Shown here one piece after another: positions 17,301 to 23,991 of a stretch of 23,991 nt of DNA. The position numbers were made by a program, and so were the translations under genes. Origin of the DNA: an uncultured Oscillospiraceae bacterium (GTDB lineage: Bacteria; Bacillota; Clostridia; Oscillospirales; Oscillospiraceae); assembly GCA_934661135.1 (NCBI GenBank), contig CAKUJA010000028.1, forward strand, positions 1 through 23,991. Reading direction: 5' to 3'. The notes under the pieces are model-generated. The model was not told where the DNA came from, did not search any database, and was given only the letters and a program-made list of their open reading frames with translations. Every line of letters starts with the position of its first letter. The first letter of the stretch is position 1.

Positions 17301-20300
17301 GAGAATGGAAAGCCAATTTTGACGGCACTGGATTTGCGGCCAAATGAAAACGGATTCATTTTGGATGATATGCAGAAGGTAAACAGCGCATACACCAAAA
17401 AGAATCCGATCAATTTCATTCAAAGCAGCGAAGTCCTGTTTGCGGACAAAAAAAGAACCATTCCGCTTCTTCGGACGATGGGCTTACAATTGCGTCCCAA
17501 CGAACTGAAGCAGAATGGCTCTATTGGTAGTATATCCTACAACAAGCAAAATGTCAACCTGAAAGGCGTGCCATTTGGCGAAGTGGTGCAGGCCGAACGT
17601 CAAGGAGGAAACAATGGAAAGAACGTATCTGCTGAAAGACAGGAACGGAATGCTGGTGCGCGTGCCGGAAAGCAAGCTCAGCGAGTGGAGCAAGCAGCAG
17701 GAGGGCGAAGCGAAAGCGCCAGCCGAGGACGAGAAAGAGCGGATCAGGCAAGAAATCTATCAAAAACTTGGTCTGAAGTAACGAATGCGGAGCTGATCGG
17801 CGAGGGCGGCAGCGAGAACACGGTGCGCGTGATGCCGCAGGCGGAGATTTTGAAAAACGCGGACGCGAAGAAGGCGGCAGAATTTTTCCGCACGGCGGGA
17901 ATCAAGCGCTACCAATTCGTCGTCGGGCAGCTGGAAATCACGGCCGACGGGCGGACGTTCCGCGCGGACGGCGTGACGCTGGCAGACGGAACGGTGCTGG
18001 TGCGGCTGGACAGCGAGGAATATTCCGCGACGCAGCTTGCCAAGCATGAAGGGTATCACATCATTGCACAGCGCAACGCTGAGATGGCGCAGCGCATCCG
18101 CAAGCGGCTGGTGGCCGAGGGAAAGATCAGCAAGGCGCAGATCGACAGCTACATCGACGCCTACAACGCGATCTACGGAGACAACACGGACGCCTACGTT
18201 GAGGAGATCGTGGCGGACGCCTACGCCGGGATCAACCGCACGGCCTACGGCACAAACAACATCCGCGCCGAGGTGACGATGGAGACCGGGCAGTGGACGA
18301 AGAAGTCCGGCAGCGCGAGGGCACCGCCGGCATACTCGGCTGCCGACCAGACGAACGAGGCGTACAAGGGAATTGACCTTGCGGAAGATGGTACGGCCTA
18401 TACCTACGATTTTCTGACGGCGCAGCCGGACATGAACGTGACAACGCTGCCGGAGGTCGATGCAGTGCGCGGCGAGAACAACCGAGTAGACACGGCGAAG
18501 GTCGTGCAGCAGGGCATGAAAAACGCCCGCGCCGTGGGTACGGAGCGGGACGGGAAAGTGTATGTGCAGAATCGATACACGGGGCGGTCACTGCGTATTG
18601 ACGCAAACAGCATCCGACATGGGTTGAGCGGAGACGCGAATCGTCTGCTGACCAATGCGAGGCTTGGCTCGGTGATCGGGGACGTCGTACAAAACGCTGT
18701 GCCAGTGAACGCGCTTCGCAACAAGGCCAAAGGCGTCACAGGGACGTATGCAATGGCGGCTTATGCGACGGACAGCCGCGGACGGGAGTTTGCAGCGGTG
18801 GTGACGGTGGAGCAGAGAAGCGGCAATGTAGCCGGAGTCGAAGTGTACGACGTGACGCACGCGCTCAGCGGCAGACAAAAAAGAAGCGAACGGGTTGGCA
18901 CTAAGCCACAGGGAGTTTACCCTTCCACGAACGCTTCTTCTAAAATCACAGTAGCAGATTTTTTGCAAATTGTCAATGGCACGCATCAAAGTATTTTATC
19001 TCAGGACGTACTCGACCATTTTGGAGAGATGAAGAATCCCGGCGGGTATTATACCAATCAGGCAAAGTTCACAGCGTCGCAGCAGCGGTTCCGGGATGCA
19101 CTGCCGGAGCGGGCGGCGGAATATGTGGCGCGGACGGAGAATACGCTGGTGCGGCGGCTGGCGGACAATCTGAGCGTGCCGGAGACGGCCAAGCGCGAGA
19201 CGCTGCGGCCAATCGCCGACGAGATCATATATGACGTACTGCGCGGCGGCGAGATGGACAGCGCGAAGCTGAACCGCCTGTTTGAACAGGCATGGGACGC
19301 CGGGCGGGAAGCCGACACGGAATACTATGAGCAGTACAAGGATGTGCGCGAGAAAATCCGCACGCAGAAGCTTTTCATCTCGGCGAAAGACCGGGCGGAC
19401 ATTGCGGACTTTAACCTGTTCCGCAAGCAGACCATGGGCACGCTGCGCCTTTCCAGCGATGGATTGCCGGTCGACACGTTCTATCAGGAGATGCGGGACA
19501 TGGCGCCGGAGCTGTTCCCGGCGAGCATCACCGCGCCGAGCGACCAACTCTTGCAGCTCTATGAGGTGGCGCAGAGCATCCAGAAACGCGAAAAGACGCT
19601 GAACGAAGCGTTTGGCGCACAGGCGGAGAGCTTCAAGACGTGGGCGCAGAATGACTTTGATGAATCCGTGCAGCGGCTTGCGGAAGGAATCCGCATTGCG
19701 AAACGCTATCAGGAAGCGCAGGAGCGCAAGAAAGAAAAGCTGGGCGTGCCGCAGACGGCAGAGGAAGCGATTGAGCTTGCGAAGGAGGTCAAGGCCGAGA
19801 AGAAGAAATTTCAGAAGGTGCAGAGCAAGTATCTGCTGACGGACGCAGACCAGAAGGTCGTGAACATGCTGCTGCGCGGAGACACGACGCCGGAAGCGGT
19901 ACAGAACCGGGAGAACGCGGAAGCGATCCTGAAAACCTACGAAGCGAAAGCGGACTACGATCTGCTGGCGCTGCGGCTGAAAGCATGGAACAACACGCGC
20001 AAGGAGAATCTGCAAGAGCAGGCGGAGAACGCGCTGAATGCGGCGGAAGCCGAGAAGTGGGTAGACAAGAGTTCGGGACTTGCGTATATGCGAGAGACGA
20101 TGGAGCGGAACACCCGGGACATTGCGAAGAAAGGCAAGGTTGCGGATGAGAAGGTCGAAGCGTTCAACAACGAGTTTTTCTATCCGGTGCACAAGAACGA
20201 GAGCGACCGAAAGAGCTACGTCGTCGGCTTGCAGGACAGGATCAAAGCGCTGAATCTCAGCCGGAAGGTGGAGAAGGGGAATCTGGTTTCGGAGAGCTAC

Positions 20301-22973
20301 GCGGTGCAGTGGCTCGGAGAAGCGGAGTTTAACCGGAGGTATCTGGCGGAGCATCCGCGCGTGAAGCAGCGCGGCGGATTTGGCTACGAGGAATGGAACG
20401 CGGCAATTCAAAAATTCCACGAGGAAAACCCGAAGCTGGACTACGCGAAGATCGAACACGCCGTGAAGGAATTCAGAAGCATCTACGATCAGCTCTACCA
20501 GGACATGAACCGCGTGCGGATGGAAAATGGCTATGAGCCGGTCGATTATATGCAAGGATATTTCCCGCATTTTCAGGAGAACGACAAGGACGGGAGCCTG
20601 CTGACACGATTCGGACGGCACCTCGGCATTACGGACGAGGTGACGCCGCTTCCCGCGACGATCAACGGCCTGACGCAGTCGTTCCGCCCGGGCATCCGGT
20701 ATATGGCAAACATCCAGCAGCGGCTCGGCTATGCAACGGCATACGACGCGCTGCAAGGCTTCGACCGGTACATTGAAGTCGCTTCGGACGTCGTCTACCA
20801 CACGGGCGACATCCAGCGGCTCCGGGCGCTTGCAACGCAGATCCGCTACCGCGCGAGCGACGAGGGTGTGCGCAAGCAGATCGACCGCATCCTGCAAGAC
20901 CCGACGCTGACACCGGATGAAGCAAACGAGCGGGTGGCGCAGGCAATGAAGGACGCACCGTTTGCCCTTTCAAACTTCGTGGCGGAGCTGGACGAATACA
21001 CGAATCTGCTTGCCGGGAAGAAGTCGCGGCTCGACCGCGGCATGGAGAAGATGCTGGGGCGGAAATTCTACAACGTCTGCAAAGCGTTTGAATCCCGCGT
21101 GGGCGCAAACATGGTGGCGGCGAACATCGGCTCGGCGCTGACGAACTTCATTCCGCTGACGCAGGCATGGAGCCAGGTGTCATCGGCGGATATGCTGCAC
21201 GGGATGTGGCAGACGTTGCAAAACTACAAGACGGCGGACGGACTGGACACGGCTTCAACCTTCATCCACAACCGCAGCGGCTATGGGCGGCTCGCGATGT
21301 CGACCATGGACAAGGTTTCGGAAAAGGCGGCATTTTTGATGGAAGCCGTCGACGGATTCACGACCGGAAGCGTCGTCCGGGCACGGTATCTGCAAAACCT
21401 CCGGCTTGGCATGAGCGAGGTGAACGCGATGCAGGAGGCAGACCAGTTCGCGGCAAACATCATGGCAGACCGCAGCAAAGGCGCGACGCCGACGATCTAC
21501 TCGGCGCGAAATCCGATCATCAAGCTCTTTACGCAGTTCCAGTTGGAGGTCAACAACGAACTGAGCTGGATCTTCAAGGACATGATCCCGCAGGAGCGGA
21601 AGAAGGGCGTGGCGCAGCTTGCAAAGGCGCTCTTTAAGTTTTTGATCGGTGCGTGGCTCTACAATGAGGTCTATGAAGCCATTGCCGGCAGACGCGCGGC
21701 GCTCGATCCGCTGGACATCCTCAATGACAGCGTGGGTGACTTCACAGGATATCAGCTGCCGAACACGGTGCAGTCGGCGCTCTCAGGCCGGTGGGAGTTC
21801 ACGAAGGAGAAGCCGGGAACATATCAGGCGATCAAAAATCTCGGCGGAAACCTCGTCAGCGAACTGCCGGGGACGCAGGTGCTCACGGCACTCGGACTGG
21901 ATGAGAAGTGGGGATTGGAGATCGACAGCGGACGCATTGCGGTTTCGTCAGCCATTCCGAACATCGGGAACATCGAAAAGGCATTGCTTGCCAGCAACGA
22001 GGACATTGCCCCGAAGAAGAAAGTGCAGACGGTAATAAACGAGCTGGCAAACCCGGCGGCCTATCTGGCGCTGCCATTCGGAGGCGGGCAGATCAAGAAG
22101 ATGGCACAGGGCGCGCAGGCCGTCATGCAGGGCGGCAGCTACAAGGCGGACAACGAAGGCCGCGACATTCTGCAATATCCGATCTACAATGACAAGCCGG
22201 GCGAGATGGCAAAGAATCTGGCGCAGGCGCTGCTCTTTGGCAAGACGGCGACGGAGGAAGCGCAGGGATGGATTGAAAGCGGATTCAAGAATCTGAGCGC
22301 GAAGGAGACGGCGGCCTATCAGGAGATGACCGTGTATGAAGATCAACGCAGTTCGTTTGATTTCGTGAAGGCTATCCGGGCGCTCGACAAAAGCGCAGCG
22401 AAGAAAGCGTTCCTTGCAAGCTATACCGGCGTGAGCGAGCGGGCAAAGGCGGCGTATTATTACAACGTCCTTGCGAGCGACACGCAGAAGGCGGAGATGG
22501 AACCGATGAGCCAGAAGGAACGGATCGACTACATGAACGAGAAGCTGCAGGAATCTCAGGATGACATGATCCGAACCAATATCCGGGATGGCGTGCAGGC
22601 CGGGACGGTGAGCGAAGCGGACGCAGTGCGCCGAATGGTGGCGGGCGGCTTTGCCGAGGATGAAAACGACGCCTACTGGAAAATCCGTGAATGGAAGGGC
22701 GGCGACGATTACGCAAAGTACGACGAATTCCTCTCTGCGGTCGACAAGGGCGGAGACGTGGCGAAGGCGGCGAAAACCTATCTCGATCACGGCGTAAAGG
22801 CTGACGCACTGGCGAGCACGATTACGAAAGCATATAAGCAGCAGTACATCGCAGCAAGCAGCGCGGAGCGCAAACGGCTGAAGAAGCTGCTGCTGGACGC
22901 TTATGCGGCAATCGGCTACGACCGGAAGGAGAAAGAGAAGGACATCGACAAATGGCTGGAAGATGACAAGTAA
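14325..22973 (+). CDS. Giant polyvalent ejected virion protein (2882 residues) with MuF-type, zincin and toxin-like domains
   Basis: One uninterrupted frame. Residues 1-340 are Gln-rich helical with the W-K-R-S-G-A-D-A-L-R-E-Y-E-Q motif at 4-17 and 41-54. About 380-645 is Gly/Ala-rich with hydrophobic stretches (about 464-503 and 623-645), resembling a domain common in large polyvalent phage proteins. About 900-1090 resembles the MuF C-terminal domain (I-Y-M-N-G-D-K-I; F-I-Q-S-S-E-V-L-F). A zincin follows with H1241-E-G-Y-H1245 and E1294-x3-D1298. About 1346-1579 is a second toxin-like phage domain (R-H-G-L-S-G; S-Q-D-V-L-D-H-F-G). Long helices fill the rest, with Y-F-P-H-F near 2079 and N-P-I-I-K-L-F-T-Q-F-Q near 2396. 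It is probably packaged and injected with the DNA to help entry and act on the host; that role is inference. A separate gene is embedded at 17614. Confidence 0.82.
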   Translation: MAKWKRSGADALREYEQASSYAKNTGAAQMQQQEQTKSGTWKRSGADALREYEQSTNFPQTMRQRQYNAEERNYDAFANYRAALEQQRAQRQATQAYQNRTKQMQEIAAAYQQAGAPQAAQSTAYQNYTRALQQQQLQQKQQRGQRLTPAEQRFMQTMVYYDPEQAAAAEENKYKNKAVAQVEKNTAVSQQEFNRSTAMQEQYGTYQNYKQTAYNQAEVETLKGREDELDGQIKELEQQIRTRQAEAETATEEGVRRENERKEQIKRGEIESIGDMERRLKKLQEEQAQLQSTRAMKQSHMAIDPLDDETKALLREYNAGAEFYTRAYMQSQGRENGSKMEARADLRAKGYSEDEIKSLAEYEQRLRDYENAMTQAEQSYQFGQEHPYISTVASALMAPAKALGNIESVRGVLPKGFGGYQNADMPTNIYSPLYNASRVSGNIRSGVMEDMGNVGQFLYQAGTSALDSAVNMAVSVGLVGAAGLGTGAAAQGAVANTMNWVMGSEVAADSVYEGIQNGKSNVDALIDGIVEGAIEGITEKYSVGDIIETMLSGKAAWRKVIRAFASEGAEEIASNWLNRIYDVVVKHDRGEVSAAYAKYMAQGMSEGQALAAMVKDYAQEDGLSFLAGGLSGWAMSGTYAALGKGASEANIQWTAAQAIQRGEVQDVIDLGLAQGEGAAFDRAAALQGDLMRGGEPTQKDVAGVLREYVREQQDAAEDAQSGDQTQENQTYQNFKNAMQSVEQSQTEYEQAQRQQNQQSQGVDLYDEDGSLLDVGEGWAEIDLDQYAGRQVEQAAAQMDAASAEADMDYLEAQGKKQGYDDTTMAYFLNGNTTDLSTEEYAAKFQKAYERGQMGVSKEWTVGAATGMNRDVATAAWEAGKKAAQQSGAAQYSISKDYRQKLRQWNRDGKPEGASFELGTTGATLQGLGAVESDIYMNGDKIKTILKEHPEITLREVECIPEILEDPVLILKSKGENRNGQNTRLVILGSIKAENGKPILTALDLRPNENGFILDDMQKVNSAYTKKNPINFIQSSEVLFADKKRTIPLLRTMGLQLRPNELKQNGSIGSISYNKQNVNLKGVPFGEVVQAERQGGNNGKNVSAERQERNAGARAGKQAQRVEQAAGGRSESASRGRERADQARNLSKTWSEVTNAELIGEGGSENTVRVMPQAEILKNADAKKAAEFFRTAGIKRYQFVVGQLEITADGRTFRADGVTLADGTVLVRLDSEEYSATQLAKHEGYHIIAQRNAEMAQRIRKRLVAEGKISKAQIDSYIDAYNAIYGDNTDAYVEEIVADAYAGINRTAYGTNNIRAEVTMETGQWTKKSGSARAPPAYSAADQTNEAYKGIDLAEDGTAYTYDFLTAQPDMNVTTLPEVDAVRGENNRVDTAKVVQQGMKNARAVGTERDGKVYVQNRYTGRSLRIDANSIRHGLSGDANRLLTNARLGSVIGDVVQNAVPVNALRNKAKGVTGTYAMAAYATDSRGREFAAVVTVEQRSGNVAGVEVYDVTHALSGRQKRSERVGTKPQGVYPSTNASSKITVADFLQIVNGTHQSILSQDVLDHFGEMKNPGGYYTNQAKFTASQQRFRDALPERAAEYVARTENTLVRRLADNLSVPETAKRETLRPIADEIIYDVLRGGEMDSAKLNRLFEQAWDAGREADTEYYEQYKDVREKIRTQKLFISAKDRADIADFNLFRKQTMGTLRLSSDGLPVDTFYQEMRDMAPELFPASITAPSDQLLQLYEVAQSIQKREKTLNEAFGAQAESFKTWAQNDFDESVQRLAEGIRIAKRYQEAQERKKEKLGVPQTAEEAIELAKEVKAEKKKFQKVQSKYLLTDADQKVVNMLLRGDTTPEAVQNRENAEAILKTYEAKADYDLLALRLKAWNNTRKENLQEQAENALNAAEAEKWVDKSSGLAYMRETMERNTRDIAKKGKVADEKVEAFNNEFFYPVHKNESDRKSYVVGLQDRIKALNLSRKVEKGNLVSESYAVQWLGEAEFNRRYLAEHPRVKQRGGFGYEEWNAAIQKFHEENPKLDYAKIEHAVKEFRSIYDQLYQDMNRVRMENGYEPVDYMQGYFPHFQENDKDGSLLTRFGRHLGITDEVTPLPATINGLTQSFRPGIRYMANIQQRLGYATAYDALQGFDRYIEVASDVVYHTGDIQRLRALATQIRYRASDEGVRKQIDRILQDPTLTPDEANERVAQAMKDAPFALSNFVAELDEYTNLLAGKKSRLDRGMEKMLGRKFYNVCKAFESRVGANMVAANIGSALTNFIPLTQAWSQVSSADMLHGMWQTLQNYKTADGLDTASTFIHNRSGYGRLAMSTMDKVSEKAAFLMEAVDGFTTGSVVRARYLQNLRLGMSEVNAMQEADQFAANIMADRSKGATPTIYSARNPIIKLFTQFQLEVNNELSWIFKDMIPQERKKGVAQLAKALFKFLIGAWLYNEVYEAIAGRRAALDPLDILNDSVGDFTGYQLPNTVQSALSGRWEFTKEKPGTYQAIKNLGGNLVSELPGTQVLTALGLDEKWGLEIDSGRIAVSSAIPNIGNIEKALLASNEDIAPKKKVQTVINELANPAAYLALPFGGGQIKKMAQGAQAVMQGGSYKADNEGRDILQYPIYNDKPGEMAKNLAQALLFGKTATEEAQGWIESGFKNLSAKETAAYQEMTVYEDQRSSFDFVKAIRALDKSAAKKAFLASYTGVSERAKAAYYYNVLASDTQKAEMEPMSQKERIDYMNEKLQESQDDMIRTNIRDGVQAGTVSEADAVRRMVAGGFAEDENDAYWKIREWKGGDDYAKYDEFLSAVDKGGDVAKAAKTYLDHGVKADALASTITKAYKQQYIAASSAERKRLKKLLLDAYAAIGYDRKEKEKDIDKWLEDDK
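14334..14486 (+). repeat. Duplicated 14-residue motif at the giant protein N-terminus
   Basis: Codons 4-17 (14334-14375) and 41-54 (14445-14486) encode the identical peptide W-K-R-S-G-A-D-A-L-R-E-Y-E-Q, while several third bases differ (for example GGAAACGG versus GGAAGCGC). Conservation of protein with drift of synonymous sites shows selection on the peptide rather than a fresh DNA duplication. It may be a packaging or docking signal near the portal. Confidence 0.85.
17602..17609 (+). promoter_or_regulatory. Internal ribosome binding site AAGGAGGA for the embedded gene
   Basis: AAGGAGGA lies four bases before ATG 17614, inside the giant gene. It is as strong as the capsid gene's ribosome site and is set in an otherwise ordinary coding context. 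It decides the start of the embedded gene over the in-frame ATG at 17575, which has no such site. Confidence 0.7.
17614..17781 (+). CDS. Small gene embedded out of frame in the giant gene (55 residues)
   Basis: A 55-residue frame wholly inside the giant gene in a different frame. It has a canonical ribosome site (17602-17609). The peptide looks like a folded small protein: a beta part with Y-L-L-K-D-R-N-G-M-L-V-R-V-P-E-S-K-L, a short E-W-S-K-Q-Q helix, an acidic linker and a C-terminal helix ending I-Y-Q-K-L-G-L-K. By hand count 38 of 55 codons end in G or C, like other genes here. The giant frame over the same bases (17613-17783) has only 19 of 57 and uses CGA, CAA, GGA and GCT, rare elsewhere. 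I infer that this frame is the older, selected one and the giant frame is overprinted. It follows directly on the MuF-type domain, so it may be a partner or antidote, but no function is known. Confidence 0.62.
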   Translation: MERTYLLKDRNGMLVRVPESKLSEWSKQQEGEAKAPAEDEKERIRQEIYQKLGLK

Positions 22974-22979
22974 CGAAGA

Positions 22980-23009
22980 ACCGGGGCGGGATGACCGCTC
23001 CGGTCTTTT
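22980..23009 (+). terminator. Intrinsic terminator after the giant gene
   Basis: ACCGGGGCGG (22980-22989), loop GATGA, CCGCTCCGGT (22995-23004) and then CTTTT. Ten pairs include one G-T wobble. It starts seven bases after the giant gene's stop. The T tract is short, so partial read-through into the fibre genes is likely. Confidence 0.78.
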
Positions 23010-23063
23010 GCGTGGGCAATGAGATGATTTGAATGGTACACTGAAAAAAAGGAGCTGATGAGA

Positions 23064-23414
23064 ATGGGAATTCCAATTCCGGGGGCATACGCAAGTCCCC
23101 GCATTGAAAACGGTGTGCTGCTCTGGTATGAGGGCGACACGTTCGACATCACGATTCTGCTTGAACTGGAAGATCAGGACGGCGCGGCGGTGGAGATCGG
23201 CAAGAGCGACACTGTGAAGATGACGTTTTACAACGCGGAGAAAGAGACCGTACATGAAATGAGCTTCAGCAACATTACGAACGGGAAGATCACGCTGGAA
23301 TTCACGGATGAGGTCAGCGCGAAATTCCCGAAAGGGAAGTACACCTACGACGCACGGCTGACGCACAACAACAAGACGACGCTGGTACGCGGAAACCGCA
23401 TTTGCGTGGAGTGA
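23064..23414 (+). CDS. BppU-like fibre N-terminal protein
   Basis: About 116 residues. I prefer ATG 23064 because AAAGGAG (23048-23054) is nine bases away; ATG 23058 is three bases away and probably too close. The sequence is an all-beta domain: an N-terminal P-I-P-G-A-Y-A-S-P, then Y-E-G-D-T-F-D-I-T-I-L-L-E-L, K-M-T-F-Y-N-A-E and G-K-Y-T-Y-D-A-R-L-T. This strand pattern matches the BppU-type N-terminal domain that anchors receptor-binding fibres on Gram-positive phage baseplates. Its end is eight bases before the collagen-like fibre gene, so the two probably act together as base and shaft of one appendage. Confidence 0.62.
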   Translation: MGIPIPGAYASPRIENGVLLWYEGDTFDITILLELEDQDGAAVEIGKSDTVKMTFYNAEKETVHEMSFSNITNGKITLEFTDEVSAKFPKGKYTYDARLTHNNKTTLVRGNRICVE

Positions 23415-23422
23415 GGTGCGGC

Positions 23423-23991
23423 ATGGAAGTACGGCTGAAAGGAAAAATCATCATCCCGAACAGTGTGCAGGTCACATTGAGCGGGCAGACGTCGCGCGGC
23501 GTGAAGGAAGTCATTCTGGATGACAACGGCAACCTCTCCTTTGTGCTGACGGACGGCAGCACGGAACTGCTTGGAAACGTCATGGGACCGCAAGGACCGC
23601 AGGGCGTGCAAGGGGAGAAAGGCGATACCGGCGCACAGGGCGAAAAGGGCGAGAAGGGCGACACGGGAGCCAAGGGCGAAAAAGGGGAGAAAGGCGAGAA
23701 GGGCGACCCCGGAGCCAAGGGAGACCCCGGCACGGACGGCACGACGCCGACGATCGGCGCGAATGGGAACTGGTATCTCGGGACAACCGACACCGGGAAA
23801 CCCTCACGCGGAGCCAAGGGCGACAAGGGAGACCAGGGCGAACAGGGCATCCAAGGAATTCAGGGCGAACAGGGCATTCAGGGCGAGCGCGGATTGCAAG
23901 GCATCCAAGGCGAGAAGGGCGAAACTGGCGCGACGGGCGCGACCGGTCCGCAAGGCGCGACAGGCCCACAGGGGGAGACCGGACCAAGAGG
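23423..23991 (+). CDS. Collagen-like tail fibre protein (3' end beyond window)
   Basis: At least 189 codons, open at the window end. Residues 1-54 are a short beta domain resembling small fibre heads (V-I-L-D-D-N-G-N-L-S-F). From G55 there are G-x-y triplets: first Lys/Glu rich (G-E-K-G-E-K-G-D), then an interruption at about 104-129 containing T-P-T-I-G-A-N-G-N-W-Y-L-G, then Gln/Ile-rich triplets, then G-A-T-G-P-Q. Such repeats form triple-helical shafts in phage fibres. The interruption is a recurring module in Firmicutes fibres. The missing C-terminus would carry the receptor-binding tip. ATG 23423 has GAGGTG upstream. Confidence 0.85.
   Translation, partial: MEVRLKGKIIIPNSVQVTLSGQTSRGVKEVILDDNGNLSFVLTDGSTELLGNVMGPQGPQGVQGEKGDTGAQGEKGEKGDTGAKGEKGEKGEKGDPGAKGDPGTDGTTPTIGANGNWYLGTTDTGKPSRGAKGDKGDQGEQGIQGIQGEQGIQGERGLQGIQGEKGETGATGATGPQGATGPQGETGPR

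Noticed and set aside
17575..17613. Earlier in-frame ATG for the embedded gene
   Set aside because: It lies upstream of the strong ribosome site and has none itself, so ATG 17614 is the better start.
18996..20897. Reverse-strand frame of over 600 codons opposite the giant gene
   Set aside because: Rich in R, L, V and H as expected from antisense of GC-rich coding DNA. No ribosome site or domain is seen, and all confident genes run forward.
23005..23063. Promoter before the fibre genes
   Set aside because: I found no -35 and -10 pair with acceptable spacing in this short gap.
21948..23366. Reverse-strand frame spanning the giant gene end, the terminator and the BppU-like gene
   Set aside because: It crosses a clear forward terminator and two well-supported forward genes, and its translation has no family resemblance.
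23314..23850. Reverse-strand Pro/Ser-rich frame with apparent repeats
   Set aside because: The repeats are the antisense of the collagen-like G-x-y triplets of the fibre gene.
1..23991. tRNA genes, integrase, attachment sites, lysis genes and diversity-generating repeat pairs
   Set aside because: I saw none by eye. No reverse transcriptase and no near-identical template/variable pair is present.

Overview
The window is a single-strand (all +) stretch of a tailed double-stranded DNA phage or prophage. It holds the packaging, tail, head and ejection genes and ends inside a tail fibre gene. There is no tail sheath, no tape-measure gene and no major tail tube gene. The capsid protein looks like the N4-gp56 family, and the two genes between the capsid region and the fibres look like internal virion (ejection) proteins. 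This fits a short-tailed (podovirus-like) phage. Spot counts give roughly 55-68% GC in most genes. The strong AGGAGG-type ribosome sites, the family resemblances and the collagen-like fibre point to a high-GC Clostridia host such as an Oscillospiraceae-type gut bacterium. That host assignment is inference.

Layout. Positions 1-1500 hold a zinc-ribbon protein, an HUH (rolling-circle Rep-like) endonuclease and a small Cys-rich protein, with two strong hairpins between them. Positions 1607-3396 are the small and large terminase subunits. Positions 3510-7977 are three probable tail or host-contact proteins: a large beta-rich protein, a fibre or baseplate-like protein and an FnIII protein. They lie, unusually, between terminase and portal. 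Positions 7991-8469 are two small coupled genes. Positions 8459-12693 are portal, scaffold, major capsid protein and a small capsid-linked protein, closed by a clear intrinsic terminator. Positions 12765-14315 are a putative connector and a Tyr/Gln-rich internal virion protein. Positions 14325-22973 are one 2882-residue open frame, followed by a second terminator. Positions 23064-23991 are a BppU-like fibre N-terminal protein and a collagen-like fibre cut by the window end.

The most interesting element is the giant gene. It reads as a polyvalent ejected protein: a Gln-rich N-terminus with a duplicated 14-residue motif, a Gly/Ala-rich possibly membrane-active region, a MuF C-terminal-type domain, a zincin with HEGYH and a downstream ExxxD, a second phage toxin-like domain, and long helical regions. 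Just after the MuF-type domain a separate 55-codon gene (17614-17781) lies out of frame inside it. That gene has an excellent ribosome site and host-like codons (38 of 55 ending in G/C by hand count). The giant frame across the same bases has poor codons (19 of 57 ending in G/C). This suggests that once-separate genes were fused by reading through a small gene, giving an overprinted overlapping gene. Two AT-rich patches mark the two toxin-like domains as probable exchanged cassettes.
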